From contig NZ_JAAVVZ010000002.1 in the NCBI RefSeq assembly GCF_023910635.1, positions 186,001 through 250,000 on the forward strand: 64,000 nt of DNA, given 5' to 3'. The notes beneath the pieces were generated by a model that searched no databases, was not told the DNA's origin, and saw only the letters and a list, made by a program, of their open reading frames with translations. The DNA is from Sphingorhabdus sp. Lineage in GTDB: Bacteria; Pseudomonadota; Alphaproteobacteria; Sphingomonadales; Sphingomonadaceae. Shown here in pieces: positions 35,502-44,002 of this stretch (its first letter is position 1; each line of letters starts with the position of its first letter). A program made the translations under genes and the position numbers.

Positions 35502-36832
35502 TGTTGAACCTGCAGATTATGTAAGATGTTTTCAAATGTCGGAAAACTAGTCGCAATGGGCGACACGTCATCCACCGTTACCGACTGATAACAATGCTGC
35601 CCTGCCACGGCGAAGCTCATCGCGATGCGGTGGTCGAGGGCGCTTGTTACCGTCGCGCCGCCTTCTAACGGTTCTCCTCCGCTGCCGTCGATGACAAGGC
35701 CGTCTTCGCGTTCTTCGACCCGTGCGCCAATCGCTTTCAAGCCCGCCGCCATGAGCGCGAGCCGGTCGGATTCTTTGACGCGCAGTTCGTCCAGCCCGCT
35801 GGTCGTTGTTCGGCCTTGCGCCATGCTGGCCGCGACGAAAAGCACGGGAAACTCATCGATCATACTGGGCGCAACATCGGGTGGCACGTCGATGCCGCGC
35901 AACGCCGAGTGCCGCGCAGTGATGTCCGCCACTGGCTCGCCGCCAACCTCGCGTTGGTTCGAATAGGTCAGGTCAGCGCCCATCGCCTCCAGCATCTTGT
36001 AAATGCCCGTGCGCGTCGGGTTCATGCCGACATGGGTGACGGTGACTTCGCTACCCGGTGTAATTAGTGCGGCGACAACGAAAAAGGCTGCGGAAGACGG
36101 ATCGCCGGGAACCTCAATCTGTTGCGGCTGTAACTCTGCTTCGCCCATCAGGCGGATATGCCGCACACCATCGGCATCAACATCGACGGTTAAATCTGCA
36201 CCAAAACCGCGCAGCATGCGTTCGCTATGGTCGCGGGTGGGCACTGGCTCGATGACTTCGGTGATGCCCGCGATGTTCAACCCGGCCAGCAAGACGGCGC
36301 TTTTAACTTGCGCAGAGGCGACCGGCAGACGGTAGCTGATCGGTATGGCAGGCACCAATCCGCGCACCATGATCGGCAGCATCCCGCCGGGGCTTGCCGT
36401 AAACTCGGCGCCCATTTGGCTGAGCGGATCAATCACGCGGCCCATCGGGCGTTTGGACAGGCTGGCATCGCCAATGAAGGTCGCGGTTAGCCGGTGGCTG
36501 GCGACCAGCCCCATCAATAACCGTGTCGAGGTCCCGCTATTGCCCATGTCGAGCGCGCCAGATGGCTGCATCAAGCCGCCCACGCCAACGCCGTTGACGG
36601 TCCATTTGCCTTCACCAGTGCGTTCTATATGCGCGCCCATTGCCCGCATAGCAGTCGCGGTGGCGAGCACGTCTTCGCCTTCTAGCAACCCTGAAATTTT
36701 GCTTTCACCCACCGCAAGCGCGCTCAACATAAGCGCGCGGTGCGAAATGGATTTGTCGCCAGGAACCTTAAGCGTGCCGAATAACGCGCCGCTGGGCTGG
36801 AAACTGCCGGGTCTGGGTTGTGCGCTGTGCAT
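35498..36832 (-). CDS. aroA: 3-phosphoshikimate 1-carboxyvinyltransferase (EPSP synthase)
   Basis: This 444-residue enzyme of the shikimate pathway joins shikimate-3-phosphate and PEP. Motifs are GDKSISHRALMLSALA (about 23-38), LDMGNSGTSTRLLMGL (about 93-108), and RVKESDRL-like LRVKESDRLALMAAGL near 345. The motif set resembles class II (glyphosate-insensitive type) bacterial enzymes; this is by family comparison only. It heads the operon with the small membrane protein and cmk. Confidence 0.95.
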   Translation of the reverse strand: MHSAQPRPGSFQPSGALFGTLKVPGDKSISHRALMLSALAVGESKISGLLEGEDVLATATAMRAMGAHIERTGEGKWTVNGVGVGGLMQPSGALDMGNSGTSTRLLMGLVASHRLTATFIGDASLSKRPMGRVIDPLSQMGAEFTASPGGMLPIMVRGLVPAIPISYRLPVASAQVKSAVLLAGLNIAGITEVIEPVPTRDHSERMLRGFGADLTVDVDADGVRHIRLMGEAELQPQQIEVPGDPSSAAFFVVAALITPGSEVTVTHVGMNPTRTGIYKMLEAMGADLTYSNQREVGGEPVADITARHSALRGIDVPPDVAPSMIDEFPVLFVAASMAQGRTTTSGLDELRVKESDRLALMAAGLKAIGARVEEREDGLVIDGSGGEPLEGGATVTSALDHRIAMSFAVAGQHCYQSVTVDDVSPIATSFPTFENILHNLQVQH

Positions 36833-36987
36833 GATGTTTTGCGCTTTGCGGATGATGCGCGTTCAAGTCAACGACCACAGTAATTTTTGACAGCGGCGCG
36901 TCGCTGTGGCAAAGGCCGCGCCAATTAACGGTGATTCACAGATGTGCGTTGCCTTTCCAAACCAGTTTAAAAGGATTTAAGCCCGCC

Positions 36988-37305
36988 ATGATCAAGGCTG
37001 AATGGGGAACCAAGCGCACTTGCCCGAAATGTGGCGTTCGTTTTTACGACCTGACCAAGGACGAGCCGGTTGAATGCATCGAATGCGGCAACCAGTGGAC
37101 GCCAGAGCCAGTTTTGAAATCGAAGCAGCCAATGCCATTTGAAGAAGTCGAAAAGAAAAAGGACGACTCAGATCTGGCCGATGACGACCTCGACATTGAC
37201 GTCGATGCGGTTGATGGCGACGTTTCGCCGGACAATGATGTTGACTTGGGCGGAGACGAAGATCTTGGCGTTGCCGGCACCGAAGGCGAACCCGACGACA
37301 TCTAA
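36988..37305 (+). CDS. TIGR02300/FYDLN-acid family protein
   Basis: This 105-residue protein has a zinc-ribbon-like N-terminus (KRTCPKCGVRFYDLTKDEPVECIECG, four Cys arranged as two CxxC pairs) and a very acidic tail. FYDL gives the family its name; it is conserved in alphaproteobacteria without known function. I place the start at ATG 36988 (MIKAEWGTKR), which matches the family, rather than 36931. The next feature downstream is tRNA-Ala. Confidence 0.88.
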   Translation: MIKAEWGTKRTCPKCGVRFYDLTKDEPVECIECGNQWTPEPVLKSKQPMPFEEVEKKKDDSDLADDDLDIDVDAVDGDVSPDNDVDLGGDEDLGVAGTEGEPDDI

Positions 37306-37326
37306 TCTTCGGACTTGATATATACA

Positions 37327-37349
37327 GGAGCGCCCGCTAGTGGCGCTCC
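37327..37349 (+). terminator. GC-rich hairpin after the FYDLN gene
   Basis: GGAGCGCC and GGCGCTCC form a perfect 8-base stem around CGCTAGT. No T-run follows, so termination is uncertain; it could also protect the mRNA end. Confidence 0.45.
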
Positions 37350-37379
37350 TCACCAAGGCTGTCCAATGGACGGCCAGAT

Positions 37380-37455
37380 GGGGCCTTAGCTCAGCTGGTA
37401 GAGCGCTACACTGGCAGTGTAGAGGTCAGGGGTTCGACTCCCCTAGGCTCCACCA
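37380..37455 (+). tRNA. tRNA-Ala (anticodon GGC)
   Basis: This is a 76-base cloverleaf with acceptor GGGGCCT/AGGCTCC containing the G3:T70 wobble pair that identifies alanine tRNA, anticodon stem-loop CTACACTGGCAGTGTAG with anticodon GGC, T-arm GGGTTCGACTCC and an encoded CCA. Confidence 0.96.
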
Positions 37456-37467
37456 ACCTTCGACACA

Positions 37468-37558
37468 CGTCATGCTGAACTTGTTTCAGCATCCATTTGC
37501 CAGCTTAGCCCGAAGAGTTGAGACGCATGATGGACCCTGAACCAAGTTCAGGGTGACA
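37468..37558. repeat. Palindromic REP-type repeat, copy 2
   Basis: It has the same arrangement as copy 1 (CGTCATGCTGAACTTG ... CCAAGTTCAGGGTGAC). It lies between tRNA-Ala and obgE and could act as a hairpin at the end of the tRNA transcript. Confidence 0.85.
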
Positions 37559-37617
37559 AGCTCGGGTATTGAACCCAACACTGGCCAAAACCAGCATTCT
37601 CCCCTAAAGGCCAATAT

Positions 37618-38670
37618 ATGCATTTTCTTGACCAAGCTAAGATTTTTGTCCGTTCCGGCGCAGGTGGCCCGGGCGCGGTCAGTTTTCGGCGGGAGAAATA
37701 TGTTCAATATGGTGGCCCCGACGGCGGTAATGGTGGCAAGGGTGGTGATATCGTTATTGAGGCAGTGGCCGGGCTGAACACACTCATCGATTTCCGCTAT
37801 GCGCAGCATTTCAAAGCTATGCGCGGCATTCAAGGGATGGGCCGTGATCGCCATGGCGCTTATGGTGATGATCTTGTCATTCAGGTTCCTGTGGGCACGC
37901 AGGTGCTGGCCGATGACGAGGAACGCACATTGTTGCTTGATCTGACTGCAGTGGGACAGCGGGTTGTGTTCCTGCGCGGTGGCGATGGCGGCCGTGGTAA
38001 CGCATCGTATAAAAGCTCAACCAACCGCGCCCCGCGCGAACATGGTCCAGGCTGGCCCGGCGAAGAAAGATATATCTGGTTGCGGTTGAAACTGTTGGCT
38101 GATGCGGGCCTTGTCGGCATGCCGAATGCGGGCAAATCGACGTTCATCAACCAAGTGTCGAATACCAAGGCGAAGGTTGGTGATTATCCGTTCACCACCA
38201 CGCGCCCGCAATTGGGCGTTGTTGACCATAAGTCGCGTGAATTCGTGCTGGCCGATATTCCAGGCCTTATCGCTGGCGCTGCCGAAGGCGTTGGCATTGG
38301 CGACCGTTTCTTGGGCCATATTGAGCGCTGCCGGATCCTCATTCACTTGATTGATGCAACGCAAGATGACCCCGTGGCCGCATGGCACATTGTGTGTGAC
38401 GAATTGAGCGAATATGGCGCGGCCTTGGATGAAAAGCCCCAGATTGTCGCGCTCAACAAGGGCGATTTGCTTGACCCTGAATTAATGGCCGACATCGCAC
38501 AGCAGCTTCAGGCCGCTGGCGCGCAGGATGTCATCGCGATTTCCGGCGCGACGGGCCAAGGCGTTGACCTGGTCCTCGACCGGATATTAGAGGCGCTGCC
38601 TGCCAAAAGCGGGATTGAAGGCGCAAAGGCCGATGGCATCACCGAGGATGGGACATGGTCGCCGATCTGA
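37618..38670 (+). CDS. obgE: Obg-family GTPase
   Basis: This 350-residue essential GTPase is linked to ribosome assembly and stress signalling. It has the glycine-rich Obg domain (GGPGAVSFRREKYVQYGGPDGG-type repeats, residues 1-158), then G1 GMPNAGKST (about 166-174), G3 DIPGL and G4 NKGD (about 280). It lacks the long C-terminal extension of some Gram-positive homologues. The next gene is proB, a common neighbour. Confidence 0.96.
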   Translation: MHFLDQAKIFVRSGAGGPGAVSFRREKYVQYGGPDGGNGGKGGDIVIEAVAGLNTLIDFRYAQHFKAMRGIQGMGRDRHGAYGDDLVIQVPVGTQVLADDEERTLLLDLTAVGQRVVFLRGGDGGRGNASYKSSTNRAPREHGPGWPGEERYIWLRLKLLADAGLVGMPNAGKSTFINQVSNTKAKVGDYPFTTTRPQLGVVDHKSREFVLADIPGLIAGAAEGVGIGDRFLGHIERCRILIHLIDATQDDPVAAWHIVCDELSEYGAALDEKPQIVALNKGDLLDPELMADIAQQLQAAGAQDVIAISGATGQGVDLVLDRILEALPAKSGIEGAKADGITEDGTWSPI

Positions 38671-38695
38671 ACGCTGCGCCCGGCATTCACGCTTC

Positions 38696-38804
38696 CGTCA
38701 CCCTGAACTTGTTTCAGGGTCTATCGTGCAGCGGAACCTGCGCTGGAACGGATAAATGGATGCTGGAACATCAGTCACCACCGGTGAAACAAGTTCAGCA
38801 TGAC
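38696..38804. repeat. Palindromic REP-type repeat, copy 3, supplying the proB start codon
   Basis: It runs from CGTCACCCTGAACTTGTTTC to GAAACAAGTTCAGCATGACG. The ATG inside the last unit (38800) is the first possible start of the proB frame, so the repeat merges into the coding sequence. Confidence 0.8.
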
Positions 38805-39924
38805 GCCCGTGGATAAACTCTCACCCGCATCCTGCCCCTTATTGGTGGTCAAAGTCGGCTCATCGTTGCTGGTGCAGCCAGACGGGACTGTGCGGCGGGA
38901 ATGGCTTCAGACGCTCGTTGCGGACATCAGTGCGCGGCATAAGGCGGGGCAGCGGTGCATCATTGTCACCTCGGGCGCAATTGCGCTGGGCGCCCGCCGC
39001 TTGGGCTTTGACAAGGGTGGCCGCGCCAGCCTTGCCGATGCGCAAGCCGCCGCGTCGGTAGGGCAGATTGTGTTATCGGGCATCTGGGCGGACCTGTTGG
39101 AAGGTCAGTCCTTGGCCGCAGCGCAGATGCTGGTGACGCTCGATGATCTTGAGGACCGCCGCCGTTATTTAAACATCGCGGCCACGCTTGATCGCCTCTT
39201 GGGGGCAGGGGCAGTGCCCGTCATCAACGAAAATGACAGCGTCGCTACCGAAGAAATTCGCTTTGGCGACAATGACCGTTTGGCCGCACGCGTGGCGCAG
39301 GCTGCGGGCGCGACGGGCGTGATATTGCTGTCCGATGTTGACGGCTTGTTCGACCGCGCGCCACATTTGCCTGGCGCGGTGTTGCTACCGACGATTGAGA
39401 AGATTGACGGCCGCGTGCGGGTGATGGTCGCCGAAGGCTCCTCTTCTGGCATGGGGTCCGGCGGGATGGCATCCAAATTGGATGCCGCAGATATTGCGAC
39501 GCGGGCCGGGATTGGCCTGGTAATCGCATCAGGCCTGCGCGACCATCCGCTTATGGCGTTGGAGCAGGGTGGGCTTTCGACCTTCTTCGCCCCACGCGAA
39601 GGCGCATCGGCCCGCAAAAGCTGGCTCGGCGGACGGCTGACGGTCAAGGGGCGGATCCGAATTGATGACGGTGCGGTACAAGCGCTCCAGAACGGCAGCA
39701 GCCTGTTGCCCGCAGGCGCACTGTCGGTAGAGGGCGAATTCAAACGCGGCGATGTCATCGACATCAGCGCCGATGACGGCGTTGCGATTGCACGCGGACT
39801 TTCCGAATATGACGCGGTTGATGCGGCGCGTATCTGCGGGCACCGGTCAAGCGAGCTTGCCGCCATATTAGGCACCGTGCCGCGCTCTGTGCTCGTCCAC
39901 CGCGATCAATTGGTCCTGCTGTGA
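38800..39924 (+). CDS. proB: Glutamate 5-kinase
   Basis: This 374-residue enzyme makes the first step of proline synthesis, phosphorylating glutamate. It has the N-terminal kinase domain (VVKVGSSLLV, VTSGAIALG, NENDSVATEEIRFGDND, GSGGMASKLDAA) and a C-terminal PUA domain (about 280-360). ATG 38800 lies inside a palindromic repeat; in-frame GTG 38809 or a codon just before the conserved VVKVGSSLL could be the original start, so the first 10-14 residues may be repeat-derived. Its stop overlaps the next gene's GTG (GTGA). Confidence 0.94.
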   Translation: MTPVDKLSPASCPLLVVKVGSSLLVQPDGTVRREWLQTLVADISARHKAGQRCIIVTSGAIALGARRLGFDKGGRASLADAQAAASVGQIVLSGIWADLLEGQSLAAAQMLVTLDDLEDRRRYLNIAATLDRLLGAGAVPVINENDSVATEEIRFGDNDRLAARVAQAAGATGVILLSDVDGLFDRAPHLPGAVLLPTIEKIDGRVRVMVAEGSSSGMGSGGMASKLDAADIATRAGIGLVIASGLRDHPLMALEQGGLSTFFAPREGASARKSWLGGRLTVKGRIRIDDGAVQALQNGSSLLPAGALSVEGEFKRGDVIDISADDGVAIARGLSEYDAVDAARICGHRSSELAAILGTVPRSVLVHRDQLVLL

Positions 39925-40829
39925 AGACAGTTGCGCTGACGGGGGCGACGGGGTTTGTCGGGCGGATCACGCTGGATCGATTGGTCGCAGATGGCTGGCA
40001 CGTGCGCGCATTGACGCGGCGGGACCAGCCCACGACAGCAGGCGTGACATGGGTTCATGGCCGTCTGGATGATGTGGCCAGTCTCAACCTATTATGCAAA
40101 GGCGCAGATGCGGTGTTGCATGTCGCTGGCGTCGTCAACGCGCCCGATGCGGCTGGTTTTGAAAGCGGTAATGTAGCTGGCACGGAAAATATGCTCGCCG
40201 CTGCCCAAATGGCACATATTGACCGCTTCGTCGCTGTCTCCTCACTCGCCGCGCGCGAACCGGCGCTGTCCTTATATGGCGCGAGCAAGGCCAGGGCCGA
40301 AAATCTTGTGAAAGCTTCGCCGCTCGACTGGATCGTCATTCGACCGCCGGGTGTCTATGGTCCTGGCGACACCGAAATGTTTGATATGTTCCGGATTGCG
40401 GCCAAGGGCTGGGCTTTGCTGCCGCCGCGCGGGCGCGTGTCCGTCATCCATGTCGATGATCTGGCCCGCTTGCTCGTGACCTTGTTGTCGGCTGAAAATG
40501 TGTCGAAACGCGTGTTCGAAGCCGATGACGGGACGGCGGGCGGGTGGAGTCATGAAGCCTTTGCCAAAGCCATCGGCGCGGCGGTCGGCCGCAACATTAC
40601 GGCACTGCATGCACCGGGCTTTCTTTTGAAATTTGCCGGATGGGCCGATCGTGCGATCCGCGGGCCAATGGCAAAGCTGACGCCGGACCGCGCCAATTAC
40701 CTTGCGCATCCCGACTGGACTATTGACCCGGACGCTGCGCCAGCGTCGCAGCTTTGGCAGCCGAAAATTCCAACGACTTCGGGCCTGAAAGACACCGCAG
40801 GCTGGTATCGCAAGCATGGGTTGATGTAG
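39921..40829 (+). CDS. NAD-dependent epimerase/dehydratase; candidate ceramide (3-oxo) reductase
   Basis: This 302-residue extended short-chain dehydrogenase has Rossmann motif GATGFVG (about 7-13), SSLAAREPALSLYGASKARAE with the YxxxK pair (Tyr near 114), and RPPGVYGPGD. It directly precedes the ACP and serine palmitoyltransferase genes. In Caulobacter the ceramide reductase CerR is an enzyme of this family in the same kind of cluster, so reduction of 3-oxo-ceramide is a reasonable inference, not proven. The start is GTG, overlapping the proB stop. Confidence 0.8.
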   Translation: MKTVALTGATGFVGRITLDRLVADGWHVRALTRRDQPTTAGVTWVHGRLDDVASLNLLCKGADAVLHVAGVVNAPDAAGFESGNVAGTENMLAAAQMAHIDRFVAVSSLAAREPALSLYGASKARAENLVKASPLDWIVIRPPGVYGPGDTEMFDMFRIAAKGWALLPPRGRVSVIHVDDLARLLVTLLSAENVSKRVFEADDGTAGGWSHEAFAKAIGAAVGRNITALHAPGFLLKFAGWADRAIRGPMAKLTPDRANYLAHPDWTIDPDAAPASQLWQPKIPTTSGLKDTAGWYRKHGLM

Positions 40830-40919
40830 CGCCTTAACCTTGCCCTTTTGCCGCCTTATTCGCTTGCAATAGCGCGAACAGGCGAGGCATTGGCCGCCAA
40901 TCATATCGAGGATTTAAGA

Positions 40920-41165
40920 ATGACTGACCGGAGCGAAATGTTTGATCGCCTGAAGGGCTTGATTGAACCATTTAACAAAAAAGGCACCGAAGTTGGTGAA
41001 GCAACGACGTTTGCAGGCGACCTTGAATGGGACAGCCTGACCGTTATGGATTTTGTCGCTGACGTCGAAGACAGCTTTGACATCATCATCAGCATGAATT
41101 TGCAGGCTGAGATCGAAAATGTTGGCCAGTTGGTCGACGCCGTGACCAAGCTAACTGCTGCTTAA
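40920..41165 (+). CDS. Acyl carrier protein of the sphingolipid cluster
   Basis: This 81-residue ACP carries the phosphopantetheine attachment motif WDSLTVMDF (Ser near 39). It lies 20 bases before the serine palmitoyltransferase gene and probably presents the acyl chain to that enzyme, as the dedicated AcpR does in Caulobacter. The open frame goes up to 40848 but ATG 40920 gives normal ACP length. Confidence 0.88.
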   Translation: MTDRSEMFDRLKGLIEPFNKKGTEVGEATTFAGDLEWDSLTVMDFVADVEDSFDIIISMNLQAEIENVGQLVDAVTKLTAA

Positions 41166-41185
41166 ATTTTTCACGAGAGACGGTA

Positions 41186-42385
41186 ATGACTGACTTATTT
41201 TCAAAATTTGACGCCTTAATCGCCCAGCGCGAAGGTCTGCTCGCCACCGGCGTAAAAGACCCGTTCAGCCTGGTGATGGAAGAAGTGAAATCGCCCACCG
41301 TCGCTGTCGTCAATGGCAAGGAAACGATCCTGCTTGGCACCTATAATTATATGGGCATGACCTTTGACGATGACGTCATTGCGGCAGGCAAGCAAGCATT
41401 GGACGAATTTGGCGCTGGTACCACCGGCAGCCGCGTTCTGAACGGCACCTTTCAGGGTCATAAGGAATGCGAAGACGCATTGAAGGAATTTTACGGGATG
41501 GACCATGCCATGGTCTTTTCCACGGGCTATCAGGCGAATTTGGGTATCATCAGCACGATCGCTGGCAAGGGCGATTACATCATCCTCGACATTGACAGCC
41601 ATGCATCGATTTATGATGGCTGCAAAATGGGTGACGCCGAAATCGTCGCCTTCCGTCACAATGATGTTGAGGCACTTGAAAAACGCCTGAAACGGCTTCC
41701 TTCGGACGCAGGTAAGCTTGTTGTGCTTGAGGGCGTTTACTCCATGCTGGGCGACGTTGCGCCGTTGAAGGAAATGATCCGCGTTTCGAAAGAGGCCGGC
41801 GCAATGATCCTAGTCGATGAAGCGCACTCAATGGGCTTTATCGGCGAAAATGGGCGCGGCGTGGCGGAAGAGCAAGGCGTGCTGGATGATGTCGATTTCG
41901 TCATTGGTACCTTTTCCAAATCGGTTGGCACCGTGGGTGGTTTCTGCGTGTCGAACCATCCCAAGTTTGAAATCATGCGGCTGGTTTGCCGTCCTTATGT
42001 GTTCACCGCATCGCTACCGCCTTCGGTTGTTGCCTGTTCGGCGGCAAGTATTCGCAAGCTGATGCATAATGGTAACAAGCGCGCGCATTTGTGGGAAAAT
42101 TCAAAGAACCTGCATCAGGGGCTGCGCGATCTGGGCTTCCAATTGGGCACGCCCAATGCACAAAGCGCCATCATCGCGGTCATCATGCCCGATCTGGAAA
42201 AGGGTGCGGCGATGTGGGCAGCGTTGCTTGAAAACGGGCTGTATGTGAACTTGGCACGCCCACCGGCGACGCCCGCAGGTATGACCTTGCTGCGCTGCTC
42301 GCTTTGCGCGGAGCATACGAGCGATCAGGTCGCAGATATTCTCGACCGCTTCGAACGCGCCGGCAAGGCTGTCGGGATCATCTGA
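41186..42385 (+). CDS. spt: Serine palmitoyltransferase
   Basis: This 399-residue PLP enzyme of the alpha-oxoamine synthase family closely resembles the soluble Sphingomonas serine palmitoyltransferase. It condenses serine with a fatty-acyl thioester to 3-ketodihydrosphingosine, the first step of sphingolipid synthesis. Key regions are YNYMGM, GTTGSRVLNGT, DSHAS (about 137-141), LVDEAHSMGF (about 209-218) and GTFSKSVGTVGG, with the PLP Lys near 245. It follows the ACP gene closely and is followed at 10 bases by a DUF1275 gene. Confidence 0.95.
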   Translation: MTDLFSKFDALIAQREGLLATGVKDPFSLVMEEVKSPTVAVVNGKETILLGTYNYMGMTFDDDVIAAGKQALDEFGAGTTGSRVLNGTFQGHKECEDALKEFYGMDHAMVFSTGYQANLGIISTIAGKGDYIILDIDSHASIYDGCKMGDAEIVAFRHNDVEALEKRLKRLPSDAGKLVVLEGVYSMLGDVAPLKEMIRVSKEAGAMILVDEAHSMGFIGENGRGVAEEQGVLDDVDFVIGTFSKSVGTVGGFCVSNHPKFEIMRLVCRPYVFTASLPPSVVACSAASIRKLMHNGNKRAHLWENSKNLHQGLRDLGFQLGTPNAQSAIIAVIMPDLEKGAAMWAALLENGLYVNLARPPATPAGMTLLRCSLCAEHTSDQVADILDRFERAGKAVGII

Positions 42386-42395
42386 CGGAAAGCTC

Positions 42396-43049
42396 GTGAA
42401 CAGGCTTGACCGTAACGCCCGCCTTTTGGCCGTCAGTTTCGCGGCCATGGCGGGCATGGTCGATGCCATTGGGTTCCTTGCCAGTGGCGGGTTTTTCCTG
42501 TCTTTTATGAGCGGAAATTCCACACGGCTCAGCGTCGGTCTGGTGGAGGCCGCGCCTTATGTGGGCATGGTTGCTGCGTTGCTGACAAGCTTTGTAACCG
42601 GCGTCGTTGCAGGGTCGCTTATTGGCCGCAAGAACACGCTCTCGCCTTCGCGGCGTCAGGCATTCATCCTCATCATCATATCGCTGTTGCTATTTGCCGC
42701 GCCACTCATTGCAAACTTTGGATTTCTGCTCATTGGGCTGTGCTTTGCGGCATTCTGCATGGGGCTGGAAAACACGCTTTTTGAACGCGAAGGCTCCGTA
42801 TCGTTCGGGCTCACTTACATGACAGGAGCGCTTGTTAAAATCGGGCAGGGGCTTGCCACGATGATCAGCGGCGGTCCGCGTTTGGAATGGGTGCCATATC
42901 TGTTGCTATGGCTTGGCCTGATCAGCGGCGCTGCGGTTGGCGCGTTGATGTTTGGCATCTTTGGATATAACAGCCTGTGGTTGCCTGCGGCCTATGCCGG
43001 CATTTTCGCGCTTGTGCTGTTGGCTCCGCATAACCGATTTGGCGGTTAA
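42396..43049 (+). CDS. DUF1275 (YoaK) family membrane protein
   Basis: This 217-residue protein has about six membrane segments and DUF1275 features (VDAIGFLASGGFFLSFMSGNSTRL near the N-terminus; GLTYMTGALVKIGQG). Its function is unknown. The start is GTG 42396, 10 bases after the spt stop, so it may be co-transcribed with the sphingolipid genes. Its stop overlaps that of the convergent Tam41-like gene by 4 bases. Confidence 0.85.
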   Translation: MNRLDRNARLLAVSFAAMAGMVDAIGFLASGGFFLSFMSGNSTRLSVGLVEAAPYVGMVAALLTSFVTGVVAGSLIGRKNTLSPSRRQAFILIIISLLLFAAPLIANFGFLLIGLCFAAFCMGLENTLFEREGSVSFGLTYMTGALVKIGQGLATMISGGPRLEWVPYLLLWLGLISGAAVGALMFGIFGYNSLWLPAAYAGIFALVLLAPHNRFGG

Positions 43050-43969
43050 CGCACGGCCCCTTTTGCCCATAATTTCGGCACCAGAAACAGCGCCGCGACC
43101 AATGGCCATTTGCGCTGCCATGGCTGGATGATGATCTGCGTTCCGGCGTGGCGGTTTATCTTCCACGCCAGATAATCAATCCCGCCTGCATAAGTAAACG
43201 CGGCCTTGGCAAGCCGTGCGATGGTCAGCAATTTGCCGCGTCGGCGCAATCCCGGCCAACGATTTTTCTCTTGCGCAATTTTGGCGTCCACATCTGGAAA
43301 TAACAGGATTTTGTCGCCGCGATGCTCGTTCGCTATACGGGTGTGACACAGCGCAGCGATGCCAAAACGGCCATAGCGTTCGGGGTCGAATGCGATGACG
43401 GACGATGGCCGGTCTTTGCGTTCGGCGCGCAGTTCGGCGCTATATGTCATCTGGAACCCCAACTGCCACAAATCGAGGACGTCCACCTCACGTTCGGCAA
43501 ATGCCAATGCTGCATTGAGCAAAGTTGGGGCTGCCCCCGAAATCGCGATTACCGCTGCTTGTCGCGCCTTATCATCGGCGCACCAGGCGAGGCGTGCGGG
43601 CTGTGCAAATCTGGCCCAGACCGAAACGGCGGATGCGGCGGGCCGGTTAAGGTGATGAAAGTCGCTTTCGCTTAACACCGCGACTTTGGCGATGAGGCCA
43701 TTATGTTGAAACGGAAAGACGTTGGGCGGTAGACGGCGGTTCCATTTCGCGAGCCAGCTTTCGCCATAAGCGGCCTTATAGTCAGAAACGATCAGGTAAA
43801 AGTCGAGCATCTCGCCCTGCAATTGCTCCGACCGTAAACATGAACCGTAGAATAACACCGCGCGTGCCGCGCCATTAAATTGCGCCGCGATATGCGATGC
43901 AAATTCGCTTACGCCCTTCTGCACTGGGATAGCCAATTCTTCAGCGACAAGTTGCGTAAGCGAGAGCAT
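43046..43969 (-). CDS. Nucleotidyltransferase-fold protein, Tam41-like
   Basis: This 307-residue protein has a pattern like Tam41/MMP37 CDP-diacylglycerol synthases: AVLFYGSCLRS followed by GEMLDFYLIVSDYKAAY (GS and DF/D metal-site residues, about 40-70). The middle and C-terminal parts are less familiar. It follows the lipid kinase gene by 33 bases, so transfer of a nucleotide to a phosphorylated sphingolipid is conceivable. This is inference; Caulobacter clusters a nucleotidyltransferase with its ceramide kinase for ceramide-phosphoglycerate synthesis, though I cannot confirm orthology. Confidence 0.7.
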   Translation of the reverse strand: MLSLTQLVAEELAIPVQKGVSEFASHIAAQFNGAARAVLFYGSCLRSEQLQGEMLDFYLIVSDYKAAYGESWLAKWNRRLPPNVFPFQHNGLIAKVAVLSESDFHHLNRPAASAVSVWARFAQPARLAWCADDKARQAAVIAISGAAPTLLNAALAFAEREVDVLDLWQLGFQMTYSAELRAERKDRPSSVIAFDPERYGRFGIAALCHTRIANEHRGDKILLFPDVDAKIAQEKNRWPGLRRRGKLLTIARLAKAAFTYAGGIDYLAWKINRHAGTQIIIQPWQRKWPLVAALFLVPKLWAKGAVR

Positions 43970-44002
43970 GTCTGTGGCCTTAGCCGCCTTTATGGGCGCT
44001 TG

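Noticed and set aside
37327-37349. Firm terminator after the FYDLN gene
   Set aside because: Good stem but no T-run, so it is listed only with low confidence.
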